DNA of 64,000 nt from contig JAWPHD010004399.1 of the NCBI GenBank assembly GCA_037043455.1, positions 1-64,000 of the forward strand, written 5' to 3'. Of the stretch, positions 20,755-33,028 are shown one piece after another; the stretch's first letter is position 1; each line of letters begins with the position of its first letter. This stretch comes from Cyrtodaria siliqua. Lineage: Eukaryota > Mollusca > Bivalvia > Adapedonta > Hiatellidae. The position numbers were made by a program, and so were the translations under genes. The notes under the pieces were generated by a model, which saw only the letters and a program-made list of their open reading frames with translations, was not told the DNA's origin and searched no databases.

Positions 20755-21043
20755 TATTTTGAATATTTCAGAGAATTAGTGGCACAATTGAATGTGTGAC
20801 TAAACTGAAACTGGCTACTTATTGTAAGACTCGAAAGTGTGTATGTGTATTTATATTTTGAAACATTTCAGAGAATTATTGTGGCACAATTGAAATGGGC
20901 TACTTACTGTTAGAATCAGCATTGTGTGTGTTTGAAACATTTCAGAGAATGATTGTGGTACAATTTAAATTGGCTACTTACTGTAAGACTCAGCAGTGCA
21001 TGTGTGTTTATGTATTGAAACATTTCAGAGAATTATCAAAATA
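20755..21043. repeat. ~85-bp tandem repeat, 3-4 copies
   Basis: The phrase 'aacatttcagagaattattg' with 'tggcacaattgaa', 'ggctacttactgtaagactc' and 'gtgtgtgttta' recurs every 80-90 bp. Confidence 0.85.
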
Positions 21044-21790
21044 AACAGTTAATTGAACAGGTTTTCATAAACGTAAAACACGTGTACGCCTGCTGGAAAC
21101 CTTCTTTCATCTCAGGCGATACAGCTCGGGCTTTATTTACATACACCTGAAAGTGAACGTGCATACACGCGTCTATGAGTGCGTATGAAATAGATACATG
21201 GTAACAGAAAGAGGTTAGTATGTAATAACCATGATTCACATTGCAGTTCAGAAGATGAACATTAATTATCCCCCAGCTTATTACCTACAACTTCACGGAG
21301 AGAAAAAATCTGTAAAAACAGAGGGAAACGATGAAATAGAACGCGGTGAAACATGAATTTTGTTTATTTCAGCTATATTGCAGTATTTGCGCTTCTGGCG
21401 AACTTTTATATATATCACACGCTGTGCAGACGCTGTGCTGTGTCGTTAAGACAGAAATAAATAATTGTGTTGTAAAAAGAAAAGAAGCTATTATGTTGCA
21501 TTTGTTAAAATAGAAAGCATCTGTCATTGTAGAATTAAGTGTACAGTGATAAAAAAACACGATTTTGTTTACTAAATGGCAAACTGATATACTGAACAGG
21601 TGAGCTATTATTATTTTACAATCGATTATTTATCGAAAGATTGTGTTAAAAACAATGCAGTGGACATTAATTGTTTCATTAACGATGCAGATACTGTTGA
21701 ACTGAATTGAATTGAATTGAGAGCTTACCATCACGTAAAAAATAAAAGTATACTAGTTTTGTACTGAGTATTTCCTGAAAGAAGATCGAA
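21044..21790. other. no recognisable feature
   Basis: AT-rich; only a short 'gaattgaattgaattga' tract near 21703. No supported gene. Confidence 0.4.
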
Positions 21791-21794
21791 CAGT

Positions 21795-22165
21795 TAAAAT
21801 AGTTTTTGCCGCGAGAAGACTGAGCATTTACAACAGTTTTTGTCGGGAAAAGACAAAACAGTTACAACAGTTTTTGCCGAGAGAAGACTGAGCATTTACA
21901 ATAGCTTTTGCCGAGAGAAAACCGAGCATTTACAATAGTTTTTGCCGAGAAAAGACCGAACAGTTACATCAGTTTTTGCCGAGAAAAGACAGAACAGTTA
22001 CAATAGCTTTTGCCGAGAGAAGACAAAGCATTTACAATAGTTTTTGCCGAGAGAAAACCGAGCATTATGAGGATATTACTGGGCGAATTTACAAGAGAGT
22101 TTTGTTGAGAGAAGACGGAACATTTACACAAGTTTTGCTGTGAGGAGACCGATAAAACAGTTAAA
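21795..22165. repeat. ~35-bp minisatellite, about 10 copies
   Basis: The unit reads 'agtttttgccgagagaagac' followed by 'cgagcatttacaac' or 'agaacagttacaac', with regular alternation of 'gcattta' and 'cagtta' variants. The 69-codon minus-strand frame here is a read-through of the repeat. Confidence 0.88.
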
Positions 22166-22852
22166 GAGTTCACGGGTCAAACATGCCTTTGCAAATAATT
22201 GTATCGATATACTCATGCAATAATACATTTATATTCGCGATCAGGTGTTTGTAAATAACAGTTTAACAAATACAAAGGAGTGCTCATTGTCACAGGTATT
22301 TCCTTAAAAACCAACGAAGTGTAGAGCAACATTAACCGCACTGCTTTTGAAAAGCTTAGCTACCGAATTCGCATTAAGTCCGGGTTAAACCTTAAAATGT
22401 AGATACATGGTAATTATATAGAGACGTAGATACATGGTAATTATATAGAGACATGGACATACATGTTTAAAGGAACACTGTCTGGATAATACTACCCTGT
22501 TGATGTTAAGGTAAGTTTCAGTGAGAATTTTATTTTTATTGTAGTGAATTCGTTTAACTTCCACATACAAAATATAATACTGCTGTATGAAATGTTACAT
22601 ATAACAGAGAAAACAGCTTAACCTGGCCATAAACATAGTGATAGACTTAGTAAGCGCATATATACCTTTAAGGAACATACGACAATCTTGAAGTGTTTAT
22701 CAAACATCCATACATTTATCCAGTATCATTTTGATTTCAAACCTGCTTACATATAATTAAATAAACATTTGAGATTTCAATTGTCTTTGTTATTCTACCG
22801 AATGTTTTAATATATTAGTTGTGCGATATAATATATAGTTATTAAGTAATAG
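22166..22852. other. intergenic, with a 33-bp direct repeat and TTAA-element remnants
   Basis: The phrase 'tagatacatggtaattatat' occurs twice at 22400-22450. At 22465-22520 and 22670-22850 are partial, diverged copies of the TTAA-type element ('taaggaacatacgacaatct', 'ccagtatcattttgatttca', 'ttcaattgtctttgttattc'). Confidence 0.6.
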
Positions 22853-22951
22853 ATAGAGTATGGTTTCACTGAGTTGGTTCATTTAAACATCGAGATGGGC
22901 GTAGCCCATCGAGGTGTTTAAATTAACCAACGAGATGAAACCATACTCTAT
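22853..22951. repeat. hairpin, single copy (relative of the 68-bp array)
   Basis: The left arm 'atagagtatggtttcactga' + 'gttggttcatttaaacatcg' is complemented by the right arm 'aattaaccaacgagatgaaa' + 'ccatactctat'. The apex is 'atgggcgtagcccat'. Its arm is the same sequence as the unit of the tandem array at 27925-28615. The arms are imperfect, so it is not a recent duplication. Confidence 0.88.
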
Positions 22952-22986
22952 TTGTTTTGTAGCATGTCCATTTCCGCTCTATTTCA

Positions 22987-23047
22987 GTTATTCTAACTGT
23001 TATTCTAACTGTTATTCTCACTGTTATTCTCACAGTTATTCTGACAG
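22987..23047. repeat. 12-bp minisatellite, 5 copies
   Basis: Unit 'ttattctaactg', then 'ttattctcactg', 'ttattctcacag' and 'ttattctgacag'. Confidence 0.93.
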
Positions 23048-23600
23048 GTCTTATTTTCAATTAAACGTAGAAAAACTAACGGGATGCGATGAGTGTTTTT
23101 CTTTCAAAAATCCAGATTGTCGAGGGCCCGTTTAAGAAGCGTAATTACTATGTACGATATACTCGTCAACAATGAAATAAACGAGATAGCGATTAGTTAA
23201 TAATAATAATACCTTTAATGCTGTTTCCAGATGCTTTCTATTTTTGTTTTACCAAGAAGTAATGAGTAATACATGTATATTTAGCACGGTATCTGCATTT
23301 AAGCGACACACTTAGAAACATAGTTTCACACACACACATACATAATTATATAAATATACACGCCAGATGGCTGAACTAGCAGAAGCAAATCAGAGAAGTT
23401 GACAGACTTTTTCCAAAATGATCGGTATATCAGAACGGAAAACGCAAAGCAATATAGCACTAATACCTCATACATTCACGTAAAATGAACTGAGTTAATA
23501 CAATGATATCACCTCATATATCCATGTACAATGAATTCAGTGAATAAAGGATGTTGTATTGTGTCATATATTCATGTAAAATGAACGATATAGCATTGTA
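23048..23600. other. no recognisable feature
   Basis: AT-rich with short CA/ATA tracts and two stray half-units of the downstream satellite near 23500-23590. Confidence 0.4.
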
Positions 23601-23934
23601 TTTTCATATATTCAGTACTTTATCATGACGTATATATCGTCGTGTATTATCGTATTGTGATGATATATCCTATCGTATTGTGACTATATATCGTACCGTA
23701 TTGTTACGATATATCGTATCCTATTGTGACGATGTATCGTATCGTATTGTGACGATGTATCGTATCGCATTGTGACGAAACATCGTATTGTATTCATGAA
23801 CAATGAATTGATGAATAACATGCATCTGAATTGAGTGAATACAAATATCGTATCGTATTATCACCTTGTATATTCATGTAAATGAATTGAATGAATGAAA
23901 TATATTGTATTGTCATATTTTCATGTAAAATGAA
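23600..23934. repeat. degenerate TATCGTATTGTGACGA-type repeat
   Basis: About 10 copies of a 20-24-bp unit 'gatatatcgtatcgtattgt' that shares its core 'tatcgtattgt' with the 52-bp satellite to its right. It looks like a decayed edge or founder of that array. Confidence 0.75.
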
Positions 23935-26900
23935 TCTAATGAATACAATATATCGTATTGTTATCACCTCATATGTTCATGTACAACTGAGTGAATACAG
24001 TATATCGTATTGTTATCACCTCATATATTCAGGTACAATTGAGTGAATACAGTATATCGTATTGTTATCACCTCATATGTTCATGTACAACTGAGTGAAT
24101 AAAGTAGATCGTATTGTTATCACCTCATATGTTCATGTACAACTGAGTGAATACAGTATATCGTATTGTTATCACCTCATATGTTCAGGTACAATTGAGT
24201 GAATACAGTATATTGTATTGTTATCACCTCATATGTTCATGTACAACTGAGTGAATACAGTATATCGTATTGTTATCACCTCATATGTTCAGGTACAATT
24301 GAGTGAATACAGTATATCGTATTCTTATCACCTCATATGTTCATGTACAACTGAGTGAATACAGTATATCGTATTGTTATCACCTCATATGTTCATGTAC
24401 AACTGAGTGAATACAGTATATCGTATTGTTATCACCTCATATGTTCAGGTACAATTGAGTGAATACAGTATATTGTATTGTTATCACCTCATATGTTCAT
24501 GTACAACTGAGTGAATACAGTATATCGTATTGTTATCACCTCATATGTTCAGGTACAATTGAGTGAATACAGTATATCGTATTGTTATCACCTCATATGT
24601 TCATGTACAACTGAGTGAATACAGTATATCGTATTGTTATCACCTCATATGTTCATGTACAACTGAGTGAATACAGTATATCGTATTGTTATCACCTCAT
24701 ATATATGTTCTTGAACAATTGAGTGAATACAGTATATCGTATTGTTATCACCTCATATATATGTTCATGAACAATTGAGTGAATACAGTATATCGTATTG
24801 TTATCACCTCATATGTTCATGTACAACTGAGTGAATACAGTATATCGTATTGTTATCACCTCATATATATGTTCATGAACAATTGAGTGAATACAGTATA
24901 TCGTATTGTTATCACCTCATATGTTCATGTACAACTGAGTGAATACAGTATATCGTATTGTTATCACCTCATATGTTCATGAACAACTGAGTGAATACAG
25001 TATATCGTATTGTTATCTCCTCATATGTTCATGAACAATTGAGTGAATACAGTATATCGTATTGTTATCACCTCATATGTTCATGAACAATTGAGTGAAT
25101 ACAGTATATCGTACTGTTATCACCTCATATGTTCATGAACAATTGAGTGAATACAGTATATCGTATTGTTATCACCTCATATGTTCATGAACAATTGAGT
25201 GAATACAGTATATCTTATTGTTATCACCCCATATGTTCATGAACAATTGAGTGAATACAGTATATCGTATTGTTATCACCCCATATGTTCATGAACAATT
25301 GAGTGAATACAGTATATCGTATTGTTATCACCTCATATGTTCATGAACAATTGAGTGAATACAGTATATCGTATTGTTATCACCCCATATGTTCATGAAC
25401 AATTGAGTGAATACAGTATATCGTATTGTTATCACCCCATATGTTCATGAACAATTGAGTGAATACAGTATATCGTATTGTTATCACCCCATATGTTCAT
25501 GAACAATTGAGTGAATACAGTATATCGTATTGTTATCACCCCATATATTCATGAACAATTGAGTGAATACAGTATATCGTATTGTTATCACCTCATATAT
25601 TCATGAACAATTGAGTGAATACAGTATATCGTTATGTTTTCACCTCATATATTCAGTAACAATTGAGTGAATACAATATATCGTATTGTTATCACCTCAT
25701 ACATTCAGGTACAATTGAGTGAATACAATATATCGTATTGTTATCACCTCATACATTCAGGTACAATTGAGTGAATACAATATATCGTATTGTTATCACC
25801 TCATACATTCAGGTACAATTGCGTGAATACAGTATATCGTATTGTTATCACCTCATACATTCAGGTACAATTGAGTGAATACAGTATATCGTATTGTTAT
25901 CACCTCATATATGCAGGTACAATTGAGTGAATACAGTATATCGTATTGTTATCACCTCATATATGCAGGTACAATTGAGTGAATACAGTATATCGTATTG
26001 TTATCACCTCATATATTCATGAACAATTGAGTGAATACAGTATATCGTTATGTTATCAACTCATATATTCAGGTACAATTGAGTGAATACAATATATCGT
26101 ATTGTTATCACCTCATACATTCAGGTACAATTGAGTGAATACAATATATCGTATTGTTATCACCTCATACATTCAGGTACAATTGATTGAATACAGTATA
26201 TCGTATTGTTATCACCTCATACATTCAGGTACAATTGAGTGAATACAATATATCGTATTGTTATCACCTCATACATTCAGGTACAATTGAGTGAATACAA
26301 TATATCGTATTGTTATCACCTCATACATTCAGGTACAATTGAGTAAATACAATATATCGTATTGTTATCAACTCATACATTCAGGTACAATTGAGTGAAT
26401 ACAATATATCGTATTGTTATCACCTCATACATTCAGGTACAATTGAGTGAATACAGTATATCGTATTGTTATCACCTCATACATTCAGGTACAATTGAGT
26501 GAATACAATATATCGTATTGTTATCACCTCATACATTCAGGTACAATTGAGTGAATACAGTATATCGTATTGTTATCACCTCATACATTCAGGTACAATT
26601 GAGTGAATACAGTATATCGTATTGTTATCACCTCATACATTCAGGTACAATTGAGTAAATACAGTATATCGTATTGTTATCACCTCATACATTCAGGTAC
26701 AATTGAGTGAATACAATATATCGTATTGTTATCACCTCATACATTCAGGTACAATTGAGTGAATACAGTATATCGTATTGTTATCACCTCATATATTCAG
26801 GTACAATTGAGTGAATACAATATATCGTATTGTTATCACCTCATACATTTAGGTACAATTGAGTGAATACAGTATATCGTATTGTTATCACCTCATACAT

Positions 26901-27030
26901 TCAGGTACAATTGAGTGAATACAATATATCGTATTGTTATCACCTCATACATTCAGGTACAATTGAGTGAATACAGTATATCGTTATGTTATCACCCCAT
27001 ATGTACAATTGAGTAAATACACATATCGTA
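23935..27030. repeat. 52-bp satellite array, ~58 copies
   Basis: The unit reads 'cagtatatcgtattgttatc', 'acctcatatgttcatgtaca', 'actgagtgaata'. Copies fall in zones. From 23.95 to 24.7 kb 'tgttcatgtacaact' alternates with 'tgttcaggtacaatt'. From 24.7 to 25.65 kb 'tgttcatgaacaatt' dominates, including 'atatatgttcatgaac' variants. From 25.65 to 27.0 kb 'acattcaggtacaatt' dominates, with 'aatacaatatatc' alternating with 'aatacagtatatc'. No open frame spans it. It is a non-coding tandem satellite; the units have no separate spacers, so it is not a CRISPR array. Confidence 0.97.
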
Positions 27031-27341
27031 CTTGTGTTATCACTTACACATATTATGTAAAGGATATTGTATTGGAGGTTAATCTGTAAATAATCACTAA
27101 GAGCAGGCTCCAATATTGCGTTACATCTGTTAATTAATAATCTCACAAACAAACACACTAATCTATATACCTGGGCTCGCTCGTACTTTTTTTTCCTTCT
27201 TTTTTTGTTGTTGTGGAAAACCACTCACATATTCTGGGAATGTGTATTACGCTACTGCTTTATCCACGTTAATCATACATGCTTTTTTTTTATTAACGCG
27301 GAACTTTCCGCAAAAGCAATTACCATGGTGGTGTTAGTTCT
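27031..27341. other. no recognisable feature
   Basis: AT-rich spacer with poly-T runs; the minus-strand frame of 94 codons has no recognisable domain. Confidence 0.4.
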
Positions 27342-27695
27342 TTAAAGGGACACATGGAAATCTTCAAATAAAATATATACTCTGAAGTGTTGATAGAGCA
27401 TTGAAATTAGCGTCTCGATATATTTATATAGTATATAGGCCTATCTTACTTTAAACCTGCTTGAAAATATCATTAAATAAAATGTTGAGTTTTCATTCGT
27501 TCGTCTTATTCTACCATACGTTTAAATATATTATTGGTGCAAAATAATCAACAGTAAATAATATGCAAACACAATTGGCTTTATACTATTCTTATAATTA
27601 ATAACATTAATGGTTGCACTAATGCAAGTTATTTAGGAAAACGAACGGGACGCCGTGGGGTTTTAAAAACTCGAGATTACAGTGTGTTCCTTTAA
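27342..27695. mobile_element. 354-bp MITE flanked by TTAA
   Basis: Left end TTAAAGGGACACATGGAAAT, right end 'cagtgtgttcctttaa': short inverted termini next to TTAA on both sides. The internal phrases 'attataagaatagtat', 'ttgcatattatt' and 'accaataatatatttaaac' (reading from the right end) recur at about 7794, 9250, 22670, 29905, 30050-30470 (split by a SINE), 33185-33460, 48870-49110, 57925-58165 and 62413-62640. TTAA targets with AGGG ends suggest a piggyBac-type non-autonomous family. Confidence 0.8.
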
Positions 27696-27888
27696 ACTGA
27701 AAACAGACAAGGATTTCGGTAAAAGAAACACGCATCGTTGATGTTGTAAATTGTCTTTGATGATTGTAAAGCATTGCATTGTTTAATTCAGGATAAACAA
27801 AGGGGCGGCCCTTTACCCTACTCTAACGTCCGATACATGGAAGTTAGAGTACGGGCAGGTCACTAAGTTCACCCTACTACAAAAAAAT

Positions 27889-28615
27889 AGAGTCTGTCAC
27901 AGGTCGTTGGTTATATAAAAAACCTCGATGGGCTTCGCCCACCTCGGTGTTTAATTAAATAAACCAACTCGCCGAGACCAGACTATCTATTACTTATGTG
28001 GTACGCCCACCTCGGTGTTTAAATTAAATAAACCAACTCGCCGAGACCAGACTATATCTATTATTTATGGGCTACGCCCACCTCGGTGTTTAAATTAAAT
28101 AAACCAACTCGCCGAAACCAGACTATCTATTACTTATTGGCTACGCCCACCTCGGTGTTTAATTAAATAAACCAAATCGCCGAGATCAGACTATCTATTA
28201 CTTATGGGCTACGCCCACCTCGGAGTTTAATTAAATAAACCAACTCGCCGAGACCAGACTATCTATTACTTATGGGCTACGCCCACCTCGGTGTTTAAAT
28301 TAAATAAACCAACTCGCCGAGACCAGACTATCTATTACTTATGGGCTACGCCCACCTCGGTGTTTAATTAAATAAACCAACTCGCCGAGACCAGACTATC
28401 TATTACTTATGGGCTACGCCCACCTCGGTGTTTAATTAAATAAACCAACTCGCCGAGACCAAACTATCTATTACTTATGGGCTACGCCCACCTCGGTGTT
28501 TAAATTAAATAAACCAACTCGCCGAGACCAGACTATCTATTACTTATGGGCTACGCCCACCTCAGTGTTTAATTAAATAAACCAACTCGCTGAGACCAGA
28601 CTGTCTATTACTTAT
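27889..28615. repeat. 68-bp tandem array, ~10 copies, derived from a hairpin arm
   Basis: The unit reads 'ggctacgcccacctcggtgt', 'ttaattaaataaaccaactc', 'gccgagaccagactatctat', 'tacttatg'. The first unit is preceded by its own imperfect mirror ('gtctgtcacaggtcgttggt ... acctcgatgggcttcgccc'), so the array begins with a full hairpin. It then continues as repeated right arms. The unit is the complement of the left arm of the hairpin at 22853-22951. Confidence 0.93.
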
Positions 28616-29382
28616 CGCATTGTGAAAAATAGTATACACAAAACATACTCCAGTTGCCAAGTATTATGTAATACGCGAAATGTTGCATTCGTGAGACATC
28701 AGATACCTGTTCTAGTTCAGCTGGTAATATTGTAGTATTTGTTGAGATTTTATTTAGCTATCAATTCTATATTTTATTGTAAAAGTGCATCCGGATGTCG
28801 ACGGTACCTGCATGCTAATTTGGCAGTCGTCTTTGTAGTGGTTTTCATAATTGCGCATGGTTCATTAAGTAGCAATGAAATGAGCAATGAATAGTGTGTC
28901 TTTGTAACAATATTGCACACGGTAGAAGTGAACAGTGTGGTTGAGTTAGTTTGAACAATTGTCATGAAAGTAAAAACAAAGTGTTTTCCTCTAAACTCTT
29001 TGGAAAGTATGTCGACTTTGAGGGGAAAAACATGCTGAGCATAAATGTACTGTAATCAACACTGCGAGACTTATTCGCTGCCGGAACGGCAGTGACTCTT
29101 ATATGTTCATAATTGCACATGGTAAGGTAGCAATGGACAGTTTCTTTGAGTTTTTTACTTTGATAACGCAGGCTTAAATTACATATGGTAGCGGTGAACA
29201 GTTTATCTGTGTTGTAATGCATGCTAACGCACACTCATCCTTTACAATTGTATTTCTGTGCTGATGTGTACTTCTAGTATGTCGTGCTATAAAGGTGAAT
29301 ATGTAATCAATATGTAACGAATGTAAAGGATTTGACCAGAACGAAGCGAGGTCGTCCACCTTGATTCAAAATGTTTGGTAGG
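28616..29382. other. no recognisable feature
   Basis: No supported gene; short minus-strand frames of 60-90 codons have no recognisable motif. Two loosely similar 'gtagcaatg.acagt' segments (near 28871 and 29126) hint at an old tandem duplication. Confidence 0.4.
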
Positions 29383-29835
29383 AAGAACGGATGGTAAACA
29401 TTGGGAAGAAAGTGTCTGGTAAGAAAAAACGGTCGTGGCATGATTACGTCTTCATGACAACATTTTTTGTTTTCAATTTTGTTTTAACACACGTGACTTG
29501 ATTTGTTATTATGTTAAACTTTGTTCGCAGTTCCTACCCAGATATAATGATATTTTCTCTCGGCAGCTATTTTACGCTTGCGTAAAACCTTGCTTGTTTC
29601 TCTGCTGATGGTAACAAACGGAAAGAATGTGTCTGGTAAGAAAAAACTTTCGCGCGTGTATTTGAAAACCGATTTATGATTACTTGACAACTTGATTTCT
29701 CAGTATTGTTTAAACCCCGTGACTTAACCCGTTAACATTTTGTTTTGTTTCCAATTCCTACCCAGATGTAATGCTGTTTTCTTCGGCAGCTTGTTTACGC
29801 GTGCGTAAAACCTTGTTTTTACCTAATGATACAGA
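29383..29835. repeat. ~230-bp tandem duplication, 2 copies
   Basis: The block 'gatggtaa(a)ca...gaatgtgtctggtaag' through 'ttcctacccagatataatga' to 'cgtgcgtaaaaccttg' is present at 29386-29593 and again at 29607-29815, with moderate divergence. Confidence 0.85.
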
Positions 29836-29894
29836 AAACCTTGCTTGTTACATACTGATACAGTATAATACTGGACACACGGTTCTAACAATCA

Positions 29895-30470
29895 GCGGTG
29901 TCTTTAAAGGGTACGGGGCAATCTTGAAGCGCGTATCAAGCTTCACAATTGACTCTGTGAGTGTAGTTCTAAGGTTTATAGTCTCGCCGCCATTGAGGGA
30001 CTATACTCATTAGAACTACACACACGCGGTTGAATTGTCTCTAATTAACACATAGAATTTAAATATTAATCCAGTATCATTTTGACTTCAACCCTGCTTG
30101 CTTTTGTTTTGTTTGTATGGTGTTTAACACATGTAATGTTATATATGACGGTCGATTTATTTTAGGTGGAGGCCGACCACCCACTTTTCCTGGGTAGAAC
30201 CAGTACTGTACACCGCCCGCCGTTCGTAAGAATCGACACTTCCTCACTCACAAGTTAATCCCAACCCTGCTTGCGAAAGGATAAACAATTTGATAGATTT
30301 CAATATTTCTTCATTATTCCACCATACATAAATAGCATTAGTAGAATATAATCAACAATAGGTAATAATTGAGTCAAAACAATTTGCTTTGAAATGTTCA
30401 TATAGTATTACTAATGATTTGCAACTATGCACGCTGTGTGAAACACCAACGGGACGCCGTGAGTAAGTAA
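29895..30470. mobile_element. TTAA-type element remnants interrupted by a SINE
   Basis: The phrases 'tctttaaagggtacggggca', 'ccagtatcattttgacttca', 'tattccaccatacataaat' and 'aacgggacgccgtgag' are pieces of the family described at 27342-27695. The piece at 30050-30101 is separated from its continuation at 30263 by the SINE at 30102-30262. Confidence 0.7.
30102..30262 (-). mobile_element. 5'-truncated SINE nested in a TTAA-type element
   Basis: Minus-strand SINE body and tail ('gtttgtatggtgtttaac', 'gacggtcgat', 'ccacccacttttcctgggta', 'gaaccagtactgta'). It is bounded by a 12-bp direct repeat AACCCTGCTTGC at 30090-30101 and 30263-30274, the target duplication. The target lies inside an older TTAA-type element, so the SINE inserted later. 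Confidence 0.88.
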
Positions 30471-31455
30471 AAAAAAAAGAAGAAAAAAAGAAGAAGCAAT
30501 CTCTTAGCTCTTCACATCCAAAAGTGTACATGTAGTTCAGCGTATAGTGGTTGGGTTGTGACCAGTTGATGTGGAAAAACAACAAGTGAGATTTGAACTG
30601 TTGTGTAACGACTCTCTCTCACATTATTCAGAGCCGCTGCTAGAGAGGAAAAGGCCTGAACCTTATTATCGAACATTTTCATCCGGTCCCTTCTTCTCTA
30701 GGAGAATTGGCTCCAGTAAGGGGAATACCGCGGGAATTGGCTCTAGTGGTCATATACCACTATTGCATTTTCCATAGGCCTCCATTATAGCCTGTTGACC
30801 TAAAACCCCTATTCCTATACCCAAAAGGATGATAAAACAACTTTGTTTTAAAGAACTATGTTAGAGACACTCAAAAATGACCAGCAAATTGGGGGTAATG
30901 CTTTCAGCCTCTAATATTTCGATCACTGAAGGTGGGTGGGAACTACAGAATGGCAGTAAATACATTTTACTTTTTGCAAATAAACCCTCAGTACAATCAC
31001 TGTGTCCATCCAGTGTACGCCATATTCGGTTTGTTGGAAGAGTGTACGGTTTGTTAGTGCATTATGTACGGTTTGTTGGAGCAAATCAAGGGGATGAACG
31101 ATGATGACAGGTACAGTTTTTGCAAATAATTGTATTTCCATTTGATTAAAACTATTTTTCTCCGGCAGAAATGTTCTTGAATATTTATATTGAAAGTCAA
31201 ACATGAAATGAATGATCTCATGTTTTTCACTCTCACGGATATTACTGAACTCCGTCCTCTTTTAAGCAAAAAGTATGATTTCGAATCCAATCTGCATATA
31301 TATATACTGAAAATTGAGAATATCTTAAGAAACTATATTAATTGAATCAAAGAAATTAGATATTGATGGTCACCTGAGCAAAAGCACACATCGCTATTTT
31401 ATGAAATAAGCTCAATATCCACAAGTGTTTGTCTCTGTACTTTTTTTTGTACTGG
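30471..31455. other. intergenic, a few stray minisatellite-like units
   Basis: Two 30-bp units related to the 32.7-kb minisatellite occur at 30705-30748 ('ccgcgggaattggctctagt'). Two or three 'tgtacggtttgtt' motifs lie at 31044-31078. No supported gene. Confidence 0.5.
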
Positions 31456-31456
31456 T

Positions 31457-31562
31457 GTACGCTTTGTTGTTGTAGTCGGGTACGCTTTGTTGTTGTAGCC
31501 GGGTACGCTTTGTTGTTGTAGCCGGGTACGCTTTGTTGTTGTAGCCGGGTACGCTTTGTTGG
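31457..31562. repeat. 22-bp minisatellite, 5 copies
   Basis: Unit 'gtacgctttgttgttgtagc' + 'cg'. The first unit has 'agtcgg' and the last ends 'gttgggctcacgag'. Confidence 0.93.
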
Positions 31563-31984
31563 GCTCACGAGAACACTAGTGTACACTTGGTTGGATGAGT
31601 TCAATGGATAATGACAGTACATCGTTCAATAAGTGTAACAAAATACGGTTGCACTTTGTAAAATGTCGGTACTGGTATTCAAAGCAGAGTTTGTACGACG
31701 ATCCATGCTGAAAAATTGTATAAATCATGTACATGATATGTTACCCCATGGTTATATTCATTTAGTTGTGTCACAATGTTCGTCCCTAAATGTACTTCGA
31801 TGGAACTTATAACACCCATGAGCCGGAAAAAAGGATGCCCATTGTTATATATTGAAGGTGATATTCTTTAACTCCTGATTTTAAAACCATATAACCTTAA
31901 ACCCAAAATCGGACCTATTGGTGTACATTTGAGCCCCAAAATCTAACCTACTCATATACCTCCAAGTCCAAAAATGAAGTAAGA

Positions 31985-32360
31985 CCAATACGGCCAGTCC
32001 GAGTTTAACTTCATAGCGGAAGTAGAGCTAAGAGGGCTTGTATCGCTCTACTGGCGTCTGGATCTGTATGGTGTCTGTAAGGTGTGTTAATGATTTATCT
32101 CCTCGACAAACATTTTCAGTTGTGACCAAATTTGGTGGAAATAGGTTTTTATCAATAGCAAGACTCGAGCCAAGTTTGGTAATGATCGAATGCAAAATGA
32201 AGGGGCTAGACTGTTGACAAGGCAAAATCTAAAAATAATCAAGGGTCATAACTCCGATGTTTATAAGCCGATATTGATGCTTTTTGAACTCGTCTGATCT
32301 TACATCAATATTACGACTCTGACTAAGTTTGGTAAATATTGGATACAAAATGAACGCGCT
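31985..32360. repeat. dispersed non-coding repeat
   Basis: The phrases 'gagggcttgtatcgctctac', 'aaatttggtggaaataggtt', 'gtcataactccgatgtttat' and 'ctaagtttggtaaatattgg' have loosely related counterparts at 38880-39150 and 56050-56850. No protein is encoded. I infer an old dispersed family. Confidence 0.5.
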
Positions 32361-32436
32361 AGAGTGTTGAGATCGAAACGGACGGGACTACCGCTATTTC
32401 AAATTTCCAGATATTTGGAAAACAACTGTAGTTATG

Positions 32437-32610
32437 GCATTTTTCAAAACAAATGTGACGCTAGCCTCCCTAGTAATTATAGACCAATATCGTTACTTAG
32501 ATGTGTAGGAAAAGTTATGGAAAGGATAATGTTTAAACATATTTATAATTGTTTTCATAAGAATAACTTCTTTTTACAATACCAATCTGGCTTCCTACCA
32601 GGTCACTCCT
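32437..32610 (+). pseudogene. non-LTR retrotransposon reverse transcriptase fragment
   Basis: Plus-strand translation reads 'ASLPSNYRPISLLRCVGKVM', 'ERIMFKHIYNCFHKNNFFLQ', 'YQSGFLPGHS'. This is the start of the RT domain (motifs 0-1) of Jockey/CR1-type non-LTR elements. It stops abruptly at the point where the variable 'Q...L' stretch should follow, and no motif A or YADD is present downstream. It is a short dead remnant of about 57 codons. Confidence 0.88.
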
Positions 32611-32743
32611 TATGGATATGTGTGGCATGTACATTTCTGTAACACATTATATTGGGGAGGGCCGTAACTTATGTTGATAGAACTTGTGGCCCGAATCATT
32701 TGCTTACTTATATGGCAATAACATATGTTTAAATCAATTCTAA

Positions 32744-32998
32744 ACCGCGGGAATTGGTTCTAGTACGGGGACTACCGCGGGAATTGGCTCTAGTACGGGA
32801 CTGACTCTAGTACGGCGACTACCGCGGGAATTGGTTCTAGTACGGGGACTACCGCGGGAATTGGCTCTAGTACGGGACTGGCTCTAGTACGGCGACTACC
32901 GCGGGAATTGGCTCTATTACGGGTACTACCGCGGGAATGCGCTCTAGTACGGGGACTACCGCGAGAATTGGCTCTAGTACGGAAACTACGCGGGTATA
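32744..32998. repeat. 30-bp minisatellite, ~9 copies
   Basis: Unit 'ccgcgggaattggctctagt' + 'acggggacta', with shortened units 'acgggactg'. Two isolated related units lie near 30705-30748. Confidence 0.92.
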
Positions 32999-33028
32999 GG
33001 TCACAAGCACACTACTTCTCGCTTCCTC

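Noticed and set aside
23935..27030. CRISPR-like array
   Set aside because: The whole 52-bp unit repeats head to tail without unique spacers, and the genome is eukaryotic; it is a satellite.
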